Source of the DNA: Blastococcus sp. VKM Ac-2987 | GTDB taxonomy: Bacteria > Actinomycetota > Actinomycetes > Mycobacteriales > Geodermatophilaceae | Direction: 5' to 3' | Length of the DNA: 64,000 nt | Assembly (NCBI RefSeq): GCF_026967805.1 | Contig: NZ_JAPVBG010000003.1 | Location: 372,001 to 436,000 of the forward strand | Shown here: positions 1-8,314 of the stretch, one piece after another | How the letters are laid out: every line of letters starts with the position of its first letter | Numbering within the stretch: the first letter of the stretch is position 1 | Notes under the pieces: generated by a model | Seen by the model: only the letters and a program-made list of their open reading frames with translations | The model's database searches: none | What the model was told of the DNA's origin: nothing | Made by a program: the position numbers and the translations under genes

Positions 1-1007
1 AGATCGTCTTCACCCGCAACACCACCGAGGCGATCAACCTCGTGGCGTACGCGCTCTCCAACGCCGTCACGGCGAAGGAGCCGGAGTTCCGCACCTACGC
101 CGTCGGCCAGGGTGACGAGATCGTGGTCACCGAGATGGAGCACCACGCCGACCTCCTGCCGTGGCAGCAGCTGTGCGAGCGCACCGGGGCGACCCTGCGC
201 TGGCTCGGGCTGACCGACGAGGGGCGGCTGGACCTGTCGGACCTGGACACGGTGGTCAACGAGCGCACCAAGCTGGTCGCGGTCACCCAGCAGTCGAACA
301 TCCTCGGCACGATCAACCCGCTCGAGGAGATCGTTGCGCGCGCTCACGCGGTGGGTGCGCTCGTGCTGGTCGACGGCGCGCAGTCGGTGCCGCACCAGCC
401 GGTCGACGTCACCGCGCTGGGCGCGGACTTCCTGGTGTTCTCCGGGCACAAGATGCTCGGTCCCACCGGCGTCGGCGTGCTGTGGGGCCGCTACGAGGTG
501 CTCGACAAGCTGCCGCCCTTCCTCACCGGTGGCTCGATGATCGAGGTCGTGCGGATGGAGGCCAGCACCTTCATGCCGCCGCCACAGCGCTTCGAGGCCG
601 GCGTGCCGATGACCGCCCAGGTGATCGGGCTCGGTGCCGCTGTCGACTACCTCCAGGCCCTCGGCATGGACAAGGTCGAGGAGCACGAGAAGGTGCTGAC
701 CGGCTACGCGCTGGCCAAGCTCGCCGAGATCCCCGGCGTGACCGTGATCGGCCCGCCCGACACCGTCGCCCGCGGCGGGGCGATCTCCTTCACCGTCGAG
801 GACATCCACCCGCACGACGTGGGGCAGGTGCTCGACGACCTGGGCATCGCCGTCCGCGTGGGGCATCACTGCGCCTGGCCGGTGGTGCGCCGCTACGGCG
901 TCCCGGCGACCACCCGGGCCACGTTCTACGTGCACACCGGGTACGACGACGTCGACGCGCTGGCGGACGGAATTCGGCAGGCCCAGAAGTTCTTCGGAAC
1001 GGTGTGA
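1..1007 (+). CDS. sufS: Cysteine desulfurase SufS, 5' end outside the window
   Basis: PLP-dependent cysteine desulfurase that takes sulfur from cysteine for Fe-S cluster assembly in the cytoplasm. The reading frame is open from base 3 and reads FTRNTTEAINLVAYA, a conserved SufS segment that normally sits well inside the protein, so the true start lies upstream and the GTG at 42 is internal. The PLP lysine is in SGHKMLGPTG (codon 450-452). The persulfide cysteine is in VGHHCAWP (codon 870-872), followed by the usual C-terminal TRATFYVHTGYDDVDAL. It is 28 bp upstream of sufU, so the group I desulfurase and its SufU partner are paired as in other actinobacteria. Identification is firm; only the N-terminus is missing. 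Confidence 0.95.
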   Translation, partial: IVFTRNTTEAINLVAYALSNAVTAKEPEFRTYAVGQGDEIVVTEMEHHADLLPWQQLCERTGATLRWLGLTDEGRLDLSDLDTVVNERTKLVAVTQQSNILGTINPLEEIVARAHAVGALVLVDGAQSVPHQPVDVTALGADFLVFSGHKMLGPTGVGVLWGRYEVLDKLPPFLTGGSMIEVVRMEASTFMPPPQRFEAGVPMTAQVIGLGAAVDYLQALGMDKVEEHEKVLTGYALAKLAEIPGVTVIGPPDTVARGGAISFTVEDIHPHDVGQVLDDLGIAVRVGHHCAWPVVRRYGVPATTRATFYVHTGYDDVDALADGIRQAQKFFGTV

Positions 1008-1035
1008 GGTCCGCGCACATGAATCTGGCCATCTG

Positions 1036-1503
1036 ATGCAGCTCGAGTCGATGTACCAGGAGATCATCCTGGACCACTACAAGAACCCGCACGGGCGCGG
1101 CCTGCGCGACCCGTTCGACGCCGAGGTCCACCACGTCAACCCGACCTGCGGGGACGAGGTGACCCTGCGCGTGAAGCTCGACGGCGAGACGGTCGCCGAC
1201 GTGTCCTACGAGGGCATGGGCTGCTCGATCAGCCAGGCGTCGGTCTCCGCGATGTACGACCTGGTGGTCGGGAAGCGCGTGACCGAGGCGCTGGAGACCG
1301 GCGAGCACTTCATGACCCTCATGCAGGCCAAGGGCGACCCCGCGGTGGCCGAGAAGCTCGAGGACGAGCTGGAGGACGCCGTGGCGTTCGCCGGGGTGTC
1401 CAAGTACCCGGCGCGGATCAAGTGCGCGCTGATGAGCTGGATGGCCCTCAAGGACGCGTCCGCCCGGGCTCTGTCCGCCCACCAGACCGGAGGCAGCAAC
1501 TGA
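1036..1503 (+). CDS. sufU: Fe-S cluster assembly protein SufU
   Basis: 155-residue NifU-like protein that accepts persulfide sulfur from SufS. In Gram-positives it works as a Zn-dependent sulfurtransferase. The three ligand cysteines are visible in NPTCGDEV, GMGCSISQAS and RIKCALMSWMAL, and the N-terminus (MQLESMYQEIILDHYKNP) is typical. The length matches actinobacterial SufU. Its stop codon overlaps the ATG of the next gene by one base (TGATG), so the three suf genes are one transcription unit with coupled translation. Confidence 0.95.
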   Translation: MQLESMYQEIILDHYKNPHGRGLRDPFDAEVHHVNPTCGDEVTLRVKLDGETVADVSYEGMGCSISQASVSAMYDLVVGKRVTEALETGEHFMTLMQAKGDPAVAEKLEDELEDAVAFAGVSKYPARIKCALMSWMALKDASARALSAHQTGGSN

Positions 1504-1907
1504 TGAGCGAGACCACCGAGAACGCCACTCCCGCCACCGACGGGGCGCCCGGCGACCTGCCGGCCTACAAGTCGGCGCTGCTCGAGGACCTCGAAGAGGC
1601 CATGCGCGACGTCGTGGACCCCGAGCTCGGCGTGAACGTCGTCGACCTGGGCCTGGTCTACGGCCTGGACGTCGACGACAGCAACGGGGACAGCAGCGTC
1701 GCGATCATCGACATGACGCTGACCTCGGCGGCCTGCCCGCTGACCGACGTCATCGAGGACCAGGCGCGCCAGGCGCTCACCGGTGGCCCCGGCCCCGGCC
1801 TGGTCGACGACATCCGGATCAACTGGGTCTGGATGCCGCCGTGGGGCCCCGACAAGATCACCGACGACGGCCGCGAGCAGCTGCGCGCCCTCGGCTTCCG
1901 CGTCTGA
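1503..1907 (+). CDS. MIP18/DUF59 family Fe-S assembly protein (SufT-like)
   Basis: 134-residue protein of the DUF59/MIP18 family, whose bacterial members help mature Fe-S proteins and end many suf operons. The core reads AMRDVVDPELGVNVVDLGLVYGLDV, followed by MTLTSAACPLTDVIEDQ, which holds the conserved cysteine, and ends near WMPPWGPDKITDDGREQLRALGF. The first ~25 residues are a poorly conserved acidic, Ala/Thr-rich tail. The ATG at 1503 shares a base with the sufU stop and is preferred over an upstream in-frame start because it gives the normal family length. It closes the suf operon. The name sufT is used for such genes but is not certain here. Confidence 0.88.
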   Translation: MSETTENATPATDGAPGDLPAYKSALLEDLEEAMRDVVDPELGVNVVDLGLVYGLDVDDSNGDSSVAIIDMTLTSAACPLTDVIEDQARQALTGGPGPGLVDDIRINWVWMPPWGPDKITDDGREQLRALGFRV

Positions 1908-2031
1908 GCCGGCGTCCCCGCCTCCCGCGGGGCGCCAGGTAGCACCGATCGATGTCCCCGAGACGGACGCTCCGACGTACGGAGTGTCCGGCCCGGGGAC
2001 ATCGTCGTCCCAGGTCCGGGAGCCGGCGGCA

Positions 2032-2784
2032 TCAGGGGCCGCCGTCGAGCAGCCGGTCGAGGGCGGCAGCCCCCTGGAGCAGGGCCCGGGACCGGTCGTC
2101 GATGCTCGTGCTCCGGGCGGCCAGCCCGGCCTCGACGTCCGACCCCCGGCCGGTGCGGCGGAGCTGGTCGAGCAGGGCGCGGAGCGGCCCGATGCGGTAG
2201 CCGGCCCGGCGCAGCTGGTGGGTGATCCGTGCGTCGCGGACGGCGTCGGGGGAGTAGGTGCGCGTGCTCCGCGGCCCCGAGCGGTGGGCCGGCACCAGCC
2301 CCTCCGCGTCCCAGTGCCGCAAGGTCGACGGACGGATCCCGAGCGCGGCCGCGAGCTCGGTGATGCTCATCGCGTCCGACGCCCGCGGGGCCGCGATGGG
2401 CTCGGCGGCGATCGCGCCGGCTGCTTCCCGGGCCAGCGCGAGCTCGCGCCGCTCCGCGTGCAGCCGGGCGTGCGCCGCGTCCAGGAGGACGAGCACGGCC
2501 GGCCCTCCGCGCAGTGCTGCCCGCAGCACCCGCTTGGCCTCGACCGGGCCGATCCCGGCGGCGAACGCCCGGTAGGCGAGGGCGGCGTGCACGTGCCGCT
2601 CGGTGTACCTCCGGTAGCCCGCCGGGGTCCGGTCGGCCGGTGGCAGGACGCCGGCCTGCTCGAGGTCCCGGATCTGCTGGACGGAGTAGCCCGCCCGCCG
2701 CGCGACGTCGACGGTCCGCAGGCCCCACTTGCGACCGGCCGACCCCGTTCCGCGGCGGTCGTCGGCCGAAGTCTCCACGAGCAC
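2032..2784 (-). CDS. MerR-family regulator with two winged-HTH domains
   Basis: Cytoplasmic DNA-binding regulator of about 250 residues. It carries two MerR-type headpieces: LRTVDVARRAGYSVQQIRDLEQAGVLPP...GYRRYTERHV near the N-terminus, and MSITELAAALGIRPSTLRHWDAEGLVPAHRSG near the middle, followed by YSPDAVRDARITHQLRRAGYRI and a dimerisation helix. Two headpieces in one chain are unusual, since MerR proteins normally carry one and dimerise. The frame stays open upstream, but GTG codons at 2784 and 2778 lie just before the first domain and just after a TACATT -10-like hexamer (2793-2788 on the minus strand), so the start is put there. It is divergent from the DUF6194 gene, its likely target, across 21 bp. 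Confidence 0.75.
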   Translation of the reverse strand: MLVETSADDRRGTGSAGRKWGLRTVDVARRAGYSVQQIRDLEQAGVLPPADRTPAGYRRYTERHVHAALAYRAFAAGIGPVEAKRVLRAALRGGPAVLVLLDAAHARLHAERRELALAREAAGAIAAEPIAAPRASDAMSITELAAALGIRPSTLRHWDAEGLVPAHRSGPRSTRTYSPDAVRDARITHQLRRAGYRIGPLRALLDQLRRTGRGSDVEAGLAARSTSIDDRSRALLQGAAALDRLLDGGP

Positions 2785-2805
2785 GTGAATGTAACGCTGG
2801 AATCC
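2785..2805. promoter_or_regulatory. Divergent promoter/operator between MerR gene and DUF6194 gene
   Basis: Only 21 bp separate the GTG of the MerR gene from the ATG of the DUF6194 gene. On the minus strand TACATT (2793-2788) fits the TANNNT -10 consensus close to the GTG codons, which points to a leaderless transcript. The stretch also contains GGATTCC, itself a near palindrome. The promoters must overlap, so one bound regulator could control both genes. The exact operator is an inference. Confidence 0.45.
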
Positions 2806-3282
2806 ATGCGCATCGAGGAGATCATCGGGTTCGTGCAGGCCCTGGGCGGAGTCCTGACCCTGCAGCCGCAGCCCGGGGACGGCTCGCCGGAGGCCAGCTG
2901 GGGCGACAGCTTCTTCTACTACGCGCCCGACGGCGTCGTGCCGCGGACGCAACCGTTCGCGACCATCGTGACCGGGGACCAGCCCGGCGACCGGGGATCG
3001 CGCCTCGACCGTCCCGGGGCCTTCCGGCTCAACATCGCCGCCGGGACGGCGGAGTTCACCCGGATCACCGGCTCCGCCCCCCGGGAGCCGGCCGCCCAGG
3101 CCGTCGACCCGAGCGCCGCCGACGTCCTGTTCCCGCACCCGGTCTACGGCGAGCTGGGCTGGCTGGCCGTCGTGGACCCGGGCCCGCGGACCGACCCGAC
3201 CGTGCGCGAGCTGCTCCGCGCGGCCCACGAGTCCGCGCGCGGACGCCACGAGCGCCGCGCGGGGGCCTGCGGCGCGGGCTGA
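2806..3282 (+). CDS. DUF6194 family protein
   Basis: 158-residue protein recognised by the DUF6194 pattern: MRIEEIIGFVQALGGVL at the start, then GDGSPEASWGDSFFYYAPDGVVP, RPGAFRLNIAAGTAEF and HPVYGELGWLAVVDPGP. The family is common in actinobacteria and has no established function. No signal peptide or membrane segment is seen, so it is probably cytoplasmic. The last ~15 residues (RGRHERRAGACGAG) are a basic, Gly/Ala-rich tail. The ATG at 2806 has no Shine-Dalgarno sequence, consistent with leaderless translation. The divergent MerR gene is a likely regulator. Confidence 0.8.
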   Translation: MRIEEIIGFVQALGGVLTLQPQPGDGSPEASWGDSFFYYAPDGVVPRTQPFATIVTGDQPGDRGSRLDRPGAFRLNIAAGTAEFTRITGSAPREPAAQAVDPSAADVLFPHPVYGELGWLAVVDPGPRTDPTVRELLRAAHESARGRHERRAGACGAG

Positions 3283-3294
3283 CGGGCTGCCGGG

Positions 3295-5124
3295 TCAGCG
3301 CAGGTCGGCGAGGCGGGCGGCGAAGCCGGCCACCGGGAAGCGCTCGCGGCGCATGCCGATGAGCAGCAGCAACGCTCCGACCACGAGGGCGGCGCCCACC
3401 GGCCACGGCAGCGCGCGCACCGCCAGCCCCAGGGCGAGCACCAGCGTCGTGACCGCCCCGACCACCAGCGGGGCGCGGACGCCGGCGCGGGAACCGGCCA
3501 CCATCGCGACCGCCGCCACGGCCAGCACCAGCACGGGGCGCGGGGCGGCGGGGGAGAGCACGGCGAGCGTGGTCGACGGCGCCGCCGCCGTCACCAGGCC
3601 CGGGCCCCAGGACGGCCAGGAGGCCTCGCGCAGCAGGTCCCGCCCCGCCGCGAGCAGCAGCCCCGCGGCCGCCGGCAGGGTGTAGGCCTCCACGGTCCCG
3701 GTGCCGGCGAGCGCCGCCGCGATCCAGGCGGCGAGGACCAGCTGCGCCGCGCCCACCCGCCAGGCGGTCGAGGTGTCGGTCGCGGTGCCGGCGTCCCGGC
3801 GCGCCGCGCGGCCGGTCCACCACGCCCACCCGAGCGTCGTCGCCCCCTGGACCGACAGGTGGACCAGCACCTGCGCCCGGTCGCCCTCGGCCACGAGGAT
3901 CAGCACGGCCAGGGCGGCGACCGCTGCGGCGGCGATAACGGTGGCCCGGCGGGATTCGCGCTCGAGGAGCGCGGCCATGACGAGCGAGACCACGTAGAGG
4001 CCGGTCAGCAGGACGGCGGCCCCGGCGGGGGAGGCCCAGCCGTCGGGCAGGCCCAGCAGCAGCGCGGCGCCGGCCAGGCAGCCGACCGCCGTCGGCGCCG
4101 CCACCGGCCGGTCGTCGGGGCGCAGCGCCGCGACCCACACGGTCGGCGCCGCGGTCAGCAGGAGCAGCAGCGCGAGCGCCGACCAGTGCACCCCCGCCAC
4201 CAGGCGGACGACCGACAGGACGGCCAGCAGCACGCCACCGGTCAGCGCCACGGGCAGGAGCAGCCCGCGGCGCCACCCCGACAACTCCCCGGCCGCCACC
4301 GCGGCGACGAGGACGCCGGCGAAGCCCGCCACCGCGACGACCACCGGCCCGCCGGCGGAGGAGGCACCGGCGACGGCCACACCGGTCACGGCGCCGGAGA
4401 CGACGGGGACCAGCCGCGGCGGGCCGAGCAGCACGTCCAGCGGTTCCCGGAGCCGCGCCAGCAGCAGCCCGCCGGCGGGGACCGCCGTCAGCGCCGCGGC
4501 CACCCACCGGTCGGCCGTCCCGGCCGTCCAGGCCTCCCCGATGCCGGTCAGGACCGCGGCGGCGAGCCAGGGGACGGTCGTCGCCATCCCCACCCGTGCC
4601 ACCAGCGGCCGGCCGAACAGGGCGACCGCCAGCCCGACCAGCGTCACCGCCACGAGGAACTCCGTGCGCAACAGCACGGGTACGGAGCCGAGCACGCGGA
4701 GTGCGGCCACCGAGAGCCCGGCCCACGCCGCCAGCGGCCACGCGGCGGTGGCGGGGGAGACGCGGTGCAGCACCAGGAAGACGCCGGTCAGCGCCAGCGG
4801 CAGCAGGGGGTCACCGGTCCGGAGGGCGCCACCGACGTCGCTCGCCGCCAGCGCCAGGCCTGCAGCGCTGGCGGCGAACGTCTCGGCGGAGCTGTGCAAC
4901 CCAGCCCGGTCGCCCCGGAGCGAGCCGGCGGCGGCCGCTCCGGCCAGCGCCAGGAGCGCGACCCGCACGACCGGCCCGCCGGAGGCCGACGCCAGAGCTG
5001 CGCCGGCGCAGACCAGCAGCACGGCGCCGACGGCGAGCAGGACCTGCGGCGGGCGGGCGCGGTAGGGGAACGGGGGCACCGACGGCGGTACCGCCGGCGG
5101 CGTCGGACGCGCTCCCGGGGTCAC
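3295..5124 (-). CDS. Large polytopic membrane protein (SCO7613 C-terminal-like)
   Basis: 609-residue protein that is almost entirely Ala/Leu/Val/Gly. It has a short Pro-rich cytoplasmic N-terminus (MTPGARPTPPAVPPSVPPF) followed by many hydrophobic segments, roughly 16-18 by eye. There is no catalytic motif. It resembles the actinobacterial family annotated as SCO7613 C-terminal domain membrane proteins, whose function is unknown. Because composition is so skewed, homology is hard to judge by eye, and family membership is less certain than the fact that it is an integral membrane protein. It is divergent from the ABC-F gene; 84 bp separate the two starts. Confidence 0.7.
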   Translation of the reverse strand: MTPGARPTPPAVPPSVPPFPYRARPPQVLLAVGAVLLVCAGAALASASGGPVVRVALLALAGAAAAGSLRGDRAGLHSSAETFAASAAGLALAASDVGGALRTGDPLLPLALTGVFLVLHRVSPATAAWPLAAWAGLSVAALRVLGSVPVLLRTEFLVAVTLVGLAVALFGRPLVARVGMATTVPWLAAAVLTGIGEAWTAGTADRWVAAALTAVPAGGLLLARLREPLDVLLGPPRLVPVVSGAVTGVAVAGASSAGGPVVVAVAGFAGVLVAAVAAGELSGWRRGLLLPVALTGGVLLAVLSVVRLVAGVHWSALALLLLLTAAPTVWVAALRPDDRPVAAPTAVGCLAGAALLLGLPDGWASPAGAAVLLTGLYVVSLVMAALLERESRRATVIAAAAVAALAVLILVAEGDRAQVLVHLSVQGATTLGWAWWTGRAARRDAGTATDTSTAWRVGAAQLVLAAWIAAALAGTGTVEAYTLPAAAGLLLAAGRDLLREASWPSWGPGLVTAAAPSTTLAVLSPAAPRPVLVLAVAAVAMVAGSRAGVRAPLVVGAVTTLVLALGLAVRALPWPVGAALVVGALLLLIGMRRERFPVAGFAARLADLR

Positions 5125-5195
5125 CGGAGCACCCTGCCCGGCCCGAGGCGGCCCGAATCACCGGCAATCGGTTCGGAACCGGGCGGTGGAGCGCC

Positions 5196-5201
5196 TACCC
5201 T
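5196..5201 (+). promoter_or_regulatory. Leaderless -10 element of the ABC-F gene
   Basis: TACCCT fits TANNNT and ends 7 nt before the GTG at 5209. A weak -35 candidate (TTCGGA, 5172-5177) sits 18 bp upstream. No Shine-Dalgarno sequence precedes the GTG, so the transcript probably starts at the start codon. Confidence 0.6.
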
Positions 5202-5208
5202 GGGTTCA

Positions 5209-6810
5209 GTGATCACGACGACGGGCCTGGAGCTGCGCGCCGGCGCCCGCATCCTCCTCAGCGAGGTCGACCTGCGGGTTCAGCCGGGTGACCGGATCGG
5301 ACTGGTGGGGCGCAACGGTGCGGGCAAGACGACGACGCTGACCACCCTCGCCGGGGAGCGGCTGCCGCACAGCGGCAAGGTGGAGGTCACCGGCGAGATC
5401 GGCTACCTCCCGCAGGACCCGCGCAGCGGCGACCTCGACATCACCGCCAGCGACCGGGTGCTCTCCGGCCGCGGGCTCGACGTGATCCGGGCGCAGATGG
5501 TCAAGGCCCAGGTCGCCATGGCCGAGCCCGCCGACGACGCCGAGCGGGACAAGGCGGTCCGGCGCTACGGGCGGCTGGAGGACCAGTTCGCCGCGCTCGG
5601 CGGGTACGCCGCGGAGAGCGACGCCGCCCGGATCTGCAGCAACCTGGGCCTGCCCGACCGCGTGCTGGTGCAGCCGCTGCGCACCCTCTCCGGCGGTCAG
5701 CGCCGCCGCGTCGAGCTGGCCCGCATCCTCTTCTCCGACGCCGAGACGCTGCTGCTCGACGAGCCCACCAACCACCTGGACGGCGACTCGATCACCTGGC
5801 TCAGGGGCTTCCTCTCCAGCCACCGCGGCGGGCTGATCGTGATCAGCCACGACGTCGAGCTGCTCGACGCCGTCGTCAACAAGGTGTGGCACCTCGACGC
5901 GAACCGGGCGACCGTCGACGTCTACAACCTCGGCTGGAAGCCCTACCTGGCCCAGCGGGAGACCGACGAGCGGCGGCGCAAGCAGGAGCGCGCCAACACC
6001 GAGCGGAAGATCGACACGCTCACCGCACAGGCGGACAAGATGCGGGCCAAGGCCACCAAGGCCAAGGCCGCCAAGAGCATGGACAAGCGGGCCGAGCGGC
6101 TCGCCTCCGGGCTGGCCGACGTCCGGGTGCAGGACCGGGTCGCCAAGCTGCGGTTCCCGACGCCGGCGCAGTGCGGCCGGACCCCGCTGACGGCCGAGGG
6201 CCTTTCCAAGAGCTACGGCTCGCTGGAGATCTTCACCGACGTCGACCTGGCGGTGGACAAGGGCGCGCGCGTCGTCGTCCTCGGGCTCAACGGTGCAGGC
6301 AAGACCACGCTGCTGCGGATGCTGGCCGGCACCGAGAGCCCCGACACCGGTGCGGTGAAGCCCGGGCACGGGCTGCGGATCGGCTACTACGCCCAGGAGC
6401 ACGAGACCATCGACATGGACCGGTCGCTGCTGGAGAACATGCGCTCCGCGGCCCCGGACAGCACCGACACCGAGCTGCGCCGGATCCTCGGCGCGTTCCT
6501 CTTCTCCGGCGAGTCGGTCGACCAGCGCTCCGGCACGCTCTCCGGTGGGGAGCGCACCCGGCTGGCGATGGCCACGCTCGTCGTCTCCGGCGCCAACGTG
6601 CTGCTGCTCGACGAGCCGACGAACAACCTCGACCCGGCCAGCCGGGAGCAGGTGCTGGAGGCGCTGCGCACCTACGCCGGCGCGATCGTCCTGGTCACCC
6701 ACGACGAGGGCGCCGTGCGGGCGCTCGACCCCGACAAGGTCATCATGCTGCCCGACGGCACGGAGGACGCCTGGAGCGAGGACCTCGCCGACCTCGTCGA
6801 ACTGGCCTGA
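5209..6810 (+). CDS. ABC-F family ATP-binding protein
   Basis: 533-residue soluble protein with two ABC ATPase domains and no membrane domain, as in ABC-F translation factors and antibiotic-resistance proteins that act on the ribosome. Domain 1 shows Walker A GRNGAGKTTTL, signature LSGGQRRRVELARI and Walker B LLLDEPTNHLDGDS. Domain 2 shows GLNGAGKTTLLRM, LSGGERTRLAMATL and LLLDEPTNNLDP. The linker between them (about residues 240-300) is charged and Lys/Arg-rich (NTERKIDTLTAQADKMRAKATKAK), as in the P-site tRNA interaction motif. The GTG start follows a leaderless promoter, and a 7-bp hairpin follows the stop. Subfamily and any resistance role cannot be decided from sequence alone. Confidence 0.93.
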   Translation: MITTTGLELRAGARILLSEVDLRVQPGDRIGLVGRNGAGKTTTLTTLAGERLPHSGKVEVTGEIGYLPQDPRSGDLDITASDRVLSGRGLDVIRAQMVKAQVAMAEPADDAERDKAVRRYGRLEDQFAALGGYAAESDAARICSNLGLPDRVLVQPLRTLSGGQRRRVELARILFSDAETLLLDEPTNHLDGDSITWLRGFLSSHRGGLIVISHDVELLDAVVNKVWHLDANRATVDVYNLGWKPYLAQRETDERRRKQERANTERKIDTLTAQADKMRAKATKAKAAKSMDKRAERLASGLADVRVQDRVAKLRFPTPAQCGRTPLTAEGLSKSYGSLEIFTDVDLAVDKGARVVVLGLNGAGKTTLLRMLAGTESPDTGAVKPGHGLRIGYYAQEHETIDMDRSLLENMRSAAPDSTDTELRRILGAFLFSGESVDQRSGTLSGGERTRLAMATLVVSGANVLLLDEPTNNLDPASREQVLEALRTYAGAIVLVTHDEGAVRALDPDKVIMLPDGTEDAWSEDLADLVELA

Positions 6811-6816
6811 TACATC

Positions 6817-6833
6817 GTCGGCCTCCGGCCGAC
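6817..6833 (+). terminator. Hairpin after the ABC-F gene
   Basis: A perfect 7-bp stem (GTCGGCC/GGCCGAC) with loop TCC begins 6 nt after the stop codon, without a T-tract. This is a typical high-GC actinobacterial terminator shape. The rest of 6811-7145 shows no gene. Confidence 0.6.
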
Positions 6834-7145
6834 ACCCGCGGCCAGGTGCCGTCCCCCTGCTGCGACGAGCGCGTCCCTGGCGCCTCGCAGGGGCGGCTCG
6901 CGGGGTGCCGCGGCTTCGTGCCGTCCCCGGCCCCGCTCCGCGCGTCCGCGACCTTCCTCGGGGACCTTCGGGCCCCGCTCGGAAGGTCGCCATTCGTATG
7001 GCCGAGGTCATGGGTCTGGGTGATCATGGGTTCGAGGGAGCCGTGGTCGACGGGACGGCGGCACCAGGGCGACAGCCAACAACTGGCCACCACGCGGCCG
7101 GCATCTCCGGTGCCGGCGGGCCGGTGGCTGACACGGAGGGGAGCC

Positions 7146-7376
7146 ATGGCCGACACGAGCACTTCGGACCTCGGCAAGGGCAAGCGGATCACCGGCGGAG
7201 ACCGGTCCACGCTCGCCGACGAGCTGCGCAAGCGGTACGACGAGGGCGAGAGCATCCGGTCGCTGGCCACCTCCACGAACCGGTCCTACGGCTTCGTGCA
7301 CCGGCTCCTGTCGGAGTCCGGGGCCTCGCTGCGCAGCCGCGGTGGGGCGAACCGGAACAGCAAGAAGAGTGAGTGA
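7146..7376 (+). CDS. Small helix-turn-helix protein
   Basis: 76-residue basic protein with an HTH in the centre: LADELRKRYDEGESIRSLATSTNRSYGFVHRLLSESGASLRSRGG. This small family is widely conserved in actinobacteria and often annotated only as a helix-turn-helix domain protein. It resembles the DNA-binding part of resolvases and Hin-type HTHs. The first ~20 residues and the Lys/Ser-rich end are likely disordered. The ATG at 7146 has a strong ribosome site (GGAGGGG about 5 nt upstream), which decides the start. It probably binds DNA; the target is unknown. Confidence 0.8.
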   Translation: MADTSTSDLGKGKRITGGDRSTLADELRKRYDEGESIRSLATSTNRSYGFVHRLLSESGASLRSRGGANRNSKKSE

Positions 7377-7445
7377 GCTCGCGGACGAACCGGTAGGCAC
7401 AGCACCGCGCGGTCCGCGCCTGACGAGCGTCGGCGAGGCAGGGTC

Positions 7446-8237
7446 GTGACCGCGGACCCCACGTTTTCGTCCGCCACCTCCGGCTGGGTGCGGACCAGCC
7501 GCGACGGCGCCGTCCTCACCGTCACGCTGGACCGTCCGGACCAGCTGAACGCCCAGACGCCGGCCACCTGGTCGGCGCTGGCCGACGTCGGGGCCTCGCT
7601 CGACGACGAGGTCCGCGTCGTCATCCTGCGCGGCGAGGGCCGGTCCTTCTCGGCCGGCCTCGACCGGAGCATGTTCGACACCTCGTCCACCGCGGGGGGT
7701 GGGCTCGGCGAGCTCGTCCGCCTGCCGGTCGAGGAGGCGCAGGAGCGCATCCGGGGCTACCAGGCGGGTTTCCGCTGGCTCCGGTCACCGGGCATCGTCT
7801 CGATCGCCGCGGTGCAGGGGCACGCCATCGGTGCGGGCGCCCAGCTGGCGCTCGCCTGCGACCTCCGGGTGTTCGCCGAGGACGCCCAGCTCCGGCTGCC
7901 GGAGGTCACCCTCGGCCTCGTGCCCGACCTCACCGGGACGAGCACGCTGGTCGAGCTCGTCGGGTACTCCCGGGCGCTGGAGCTGTGCCTGACCGGGCGG
8001 GCCGTCGGCGCGGCGGAGGCCCGGGCGATCGGGCTGGCCACCGCCGTCGTCCCGGTCGCCGAGCTGGACGACGCCGTCGGCGACCTCACCGCGGCGCTGC
8101 TGGCGCCGCCGGCCGGGGCCGGCCGGGCGACCGCGGCCCTGGTGCGCTCCGCGGTGCGCAACGACTTCCCGACCCAGGACGCCGCCGAGCGGGCTGCCCA
8201 GGTGCAGCGCCTGCACGATCTCGCGGGCGGCCGCTGA
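7446..8237 (+). CDS. Enoyl-CoA hydratase/isomerase family protein (crotonase)
   Basis: 263-residue crotonase-fold enzyme acting on acyl-CoA thioesters. The oxyanion-hole and CoA-binding segments are present: GEGRSFSAGLDRSMFD and AAVQGHAIGAGAQLALACDLRVFAEDAQLRLPEVTLGLVPDLTGTSTLVELVG. The glutamate in LPEVTLGLVPD is at one catalytic position, and an aspartate (VPD) lies near the second, so it could be a hydratase or an isomerase. The GTG at 7446 gives the normal N-terminus before LTVTLDRPDQLNAQT. It stands between the HTH gene and an ABC exporter on the same strand, with no clear pathway partners. Confidence 0.9.
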   Translation: MTADPTFSSATSGWVRTSRDGAVLTVTLDRPDQLNAQTPATWSALADVGASLDDEVRVVILRGEGRSFSAGLDRSMFDTSSTAGGGLGELVRLPVEEAQERIRGYQAGFRWLRSPGIVSIAAVQGHAIGAGAQLALACDLRVFAEDAQLRLPEVTLGLVPDLTGTSTLVELVGYSRALELCLTGRAVGAAEARAIGLATAVVPVAELDDAVGDLTAALLAPPAGAGRATAALVRSAVRNDFPTQDAAERAAQVQRLHDLAGGR

Positions 8238-8314
8238 CCGGTCGTCGGAACAACCGCCGTCGCGCCCCGGTTGGAGGATCCGCCGGGGCGGAACCGGCGG
8301 ACGGAGGAGGCTCG

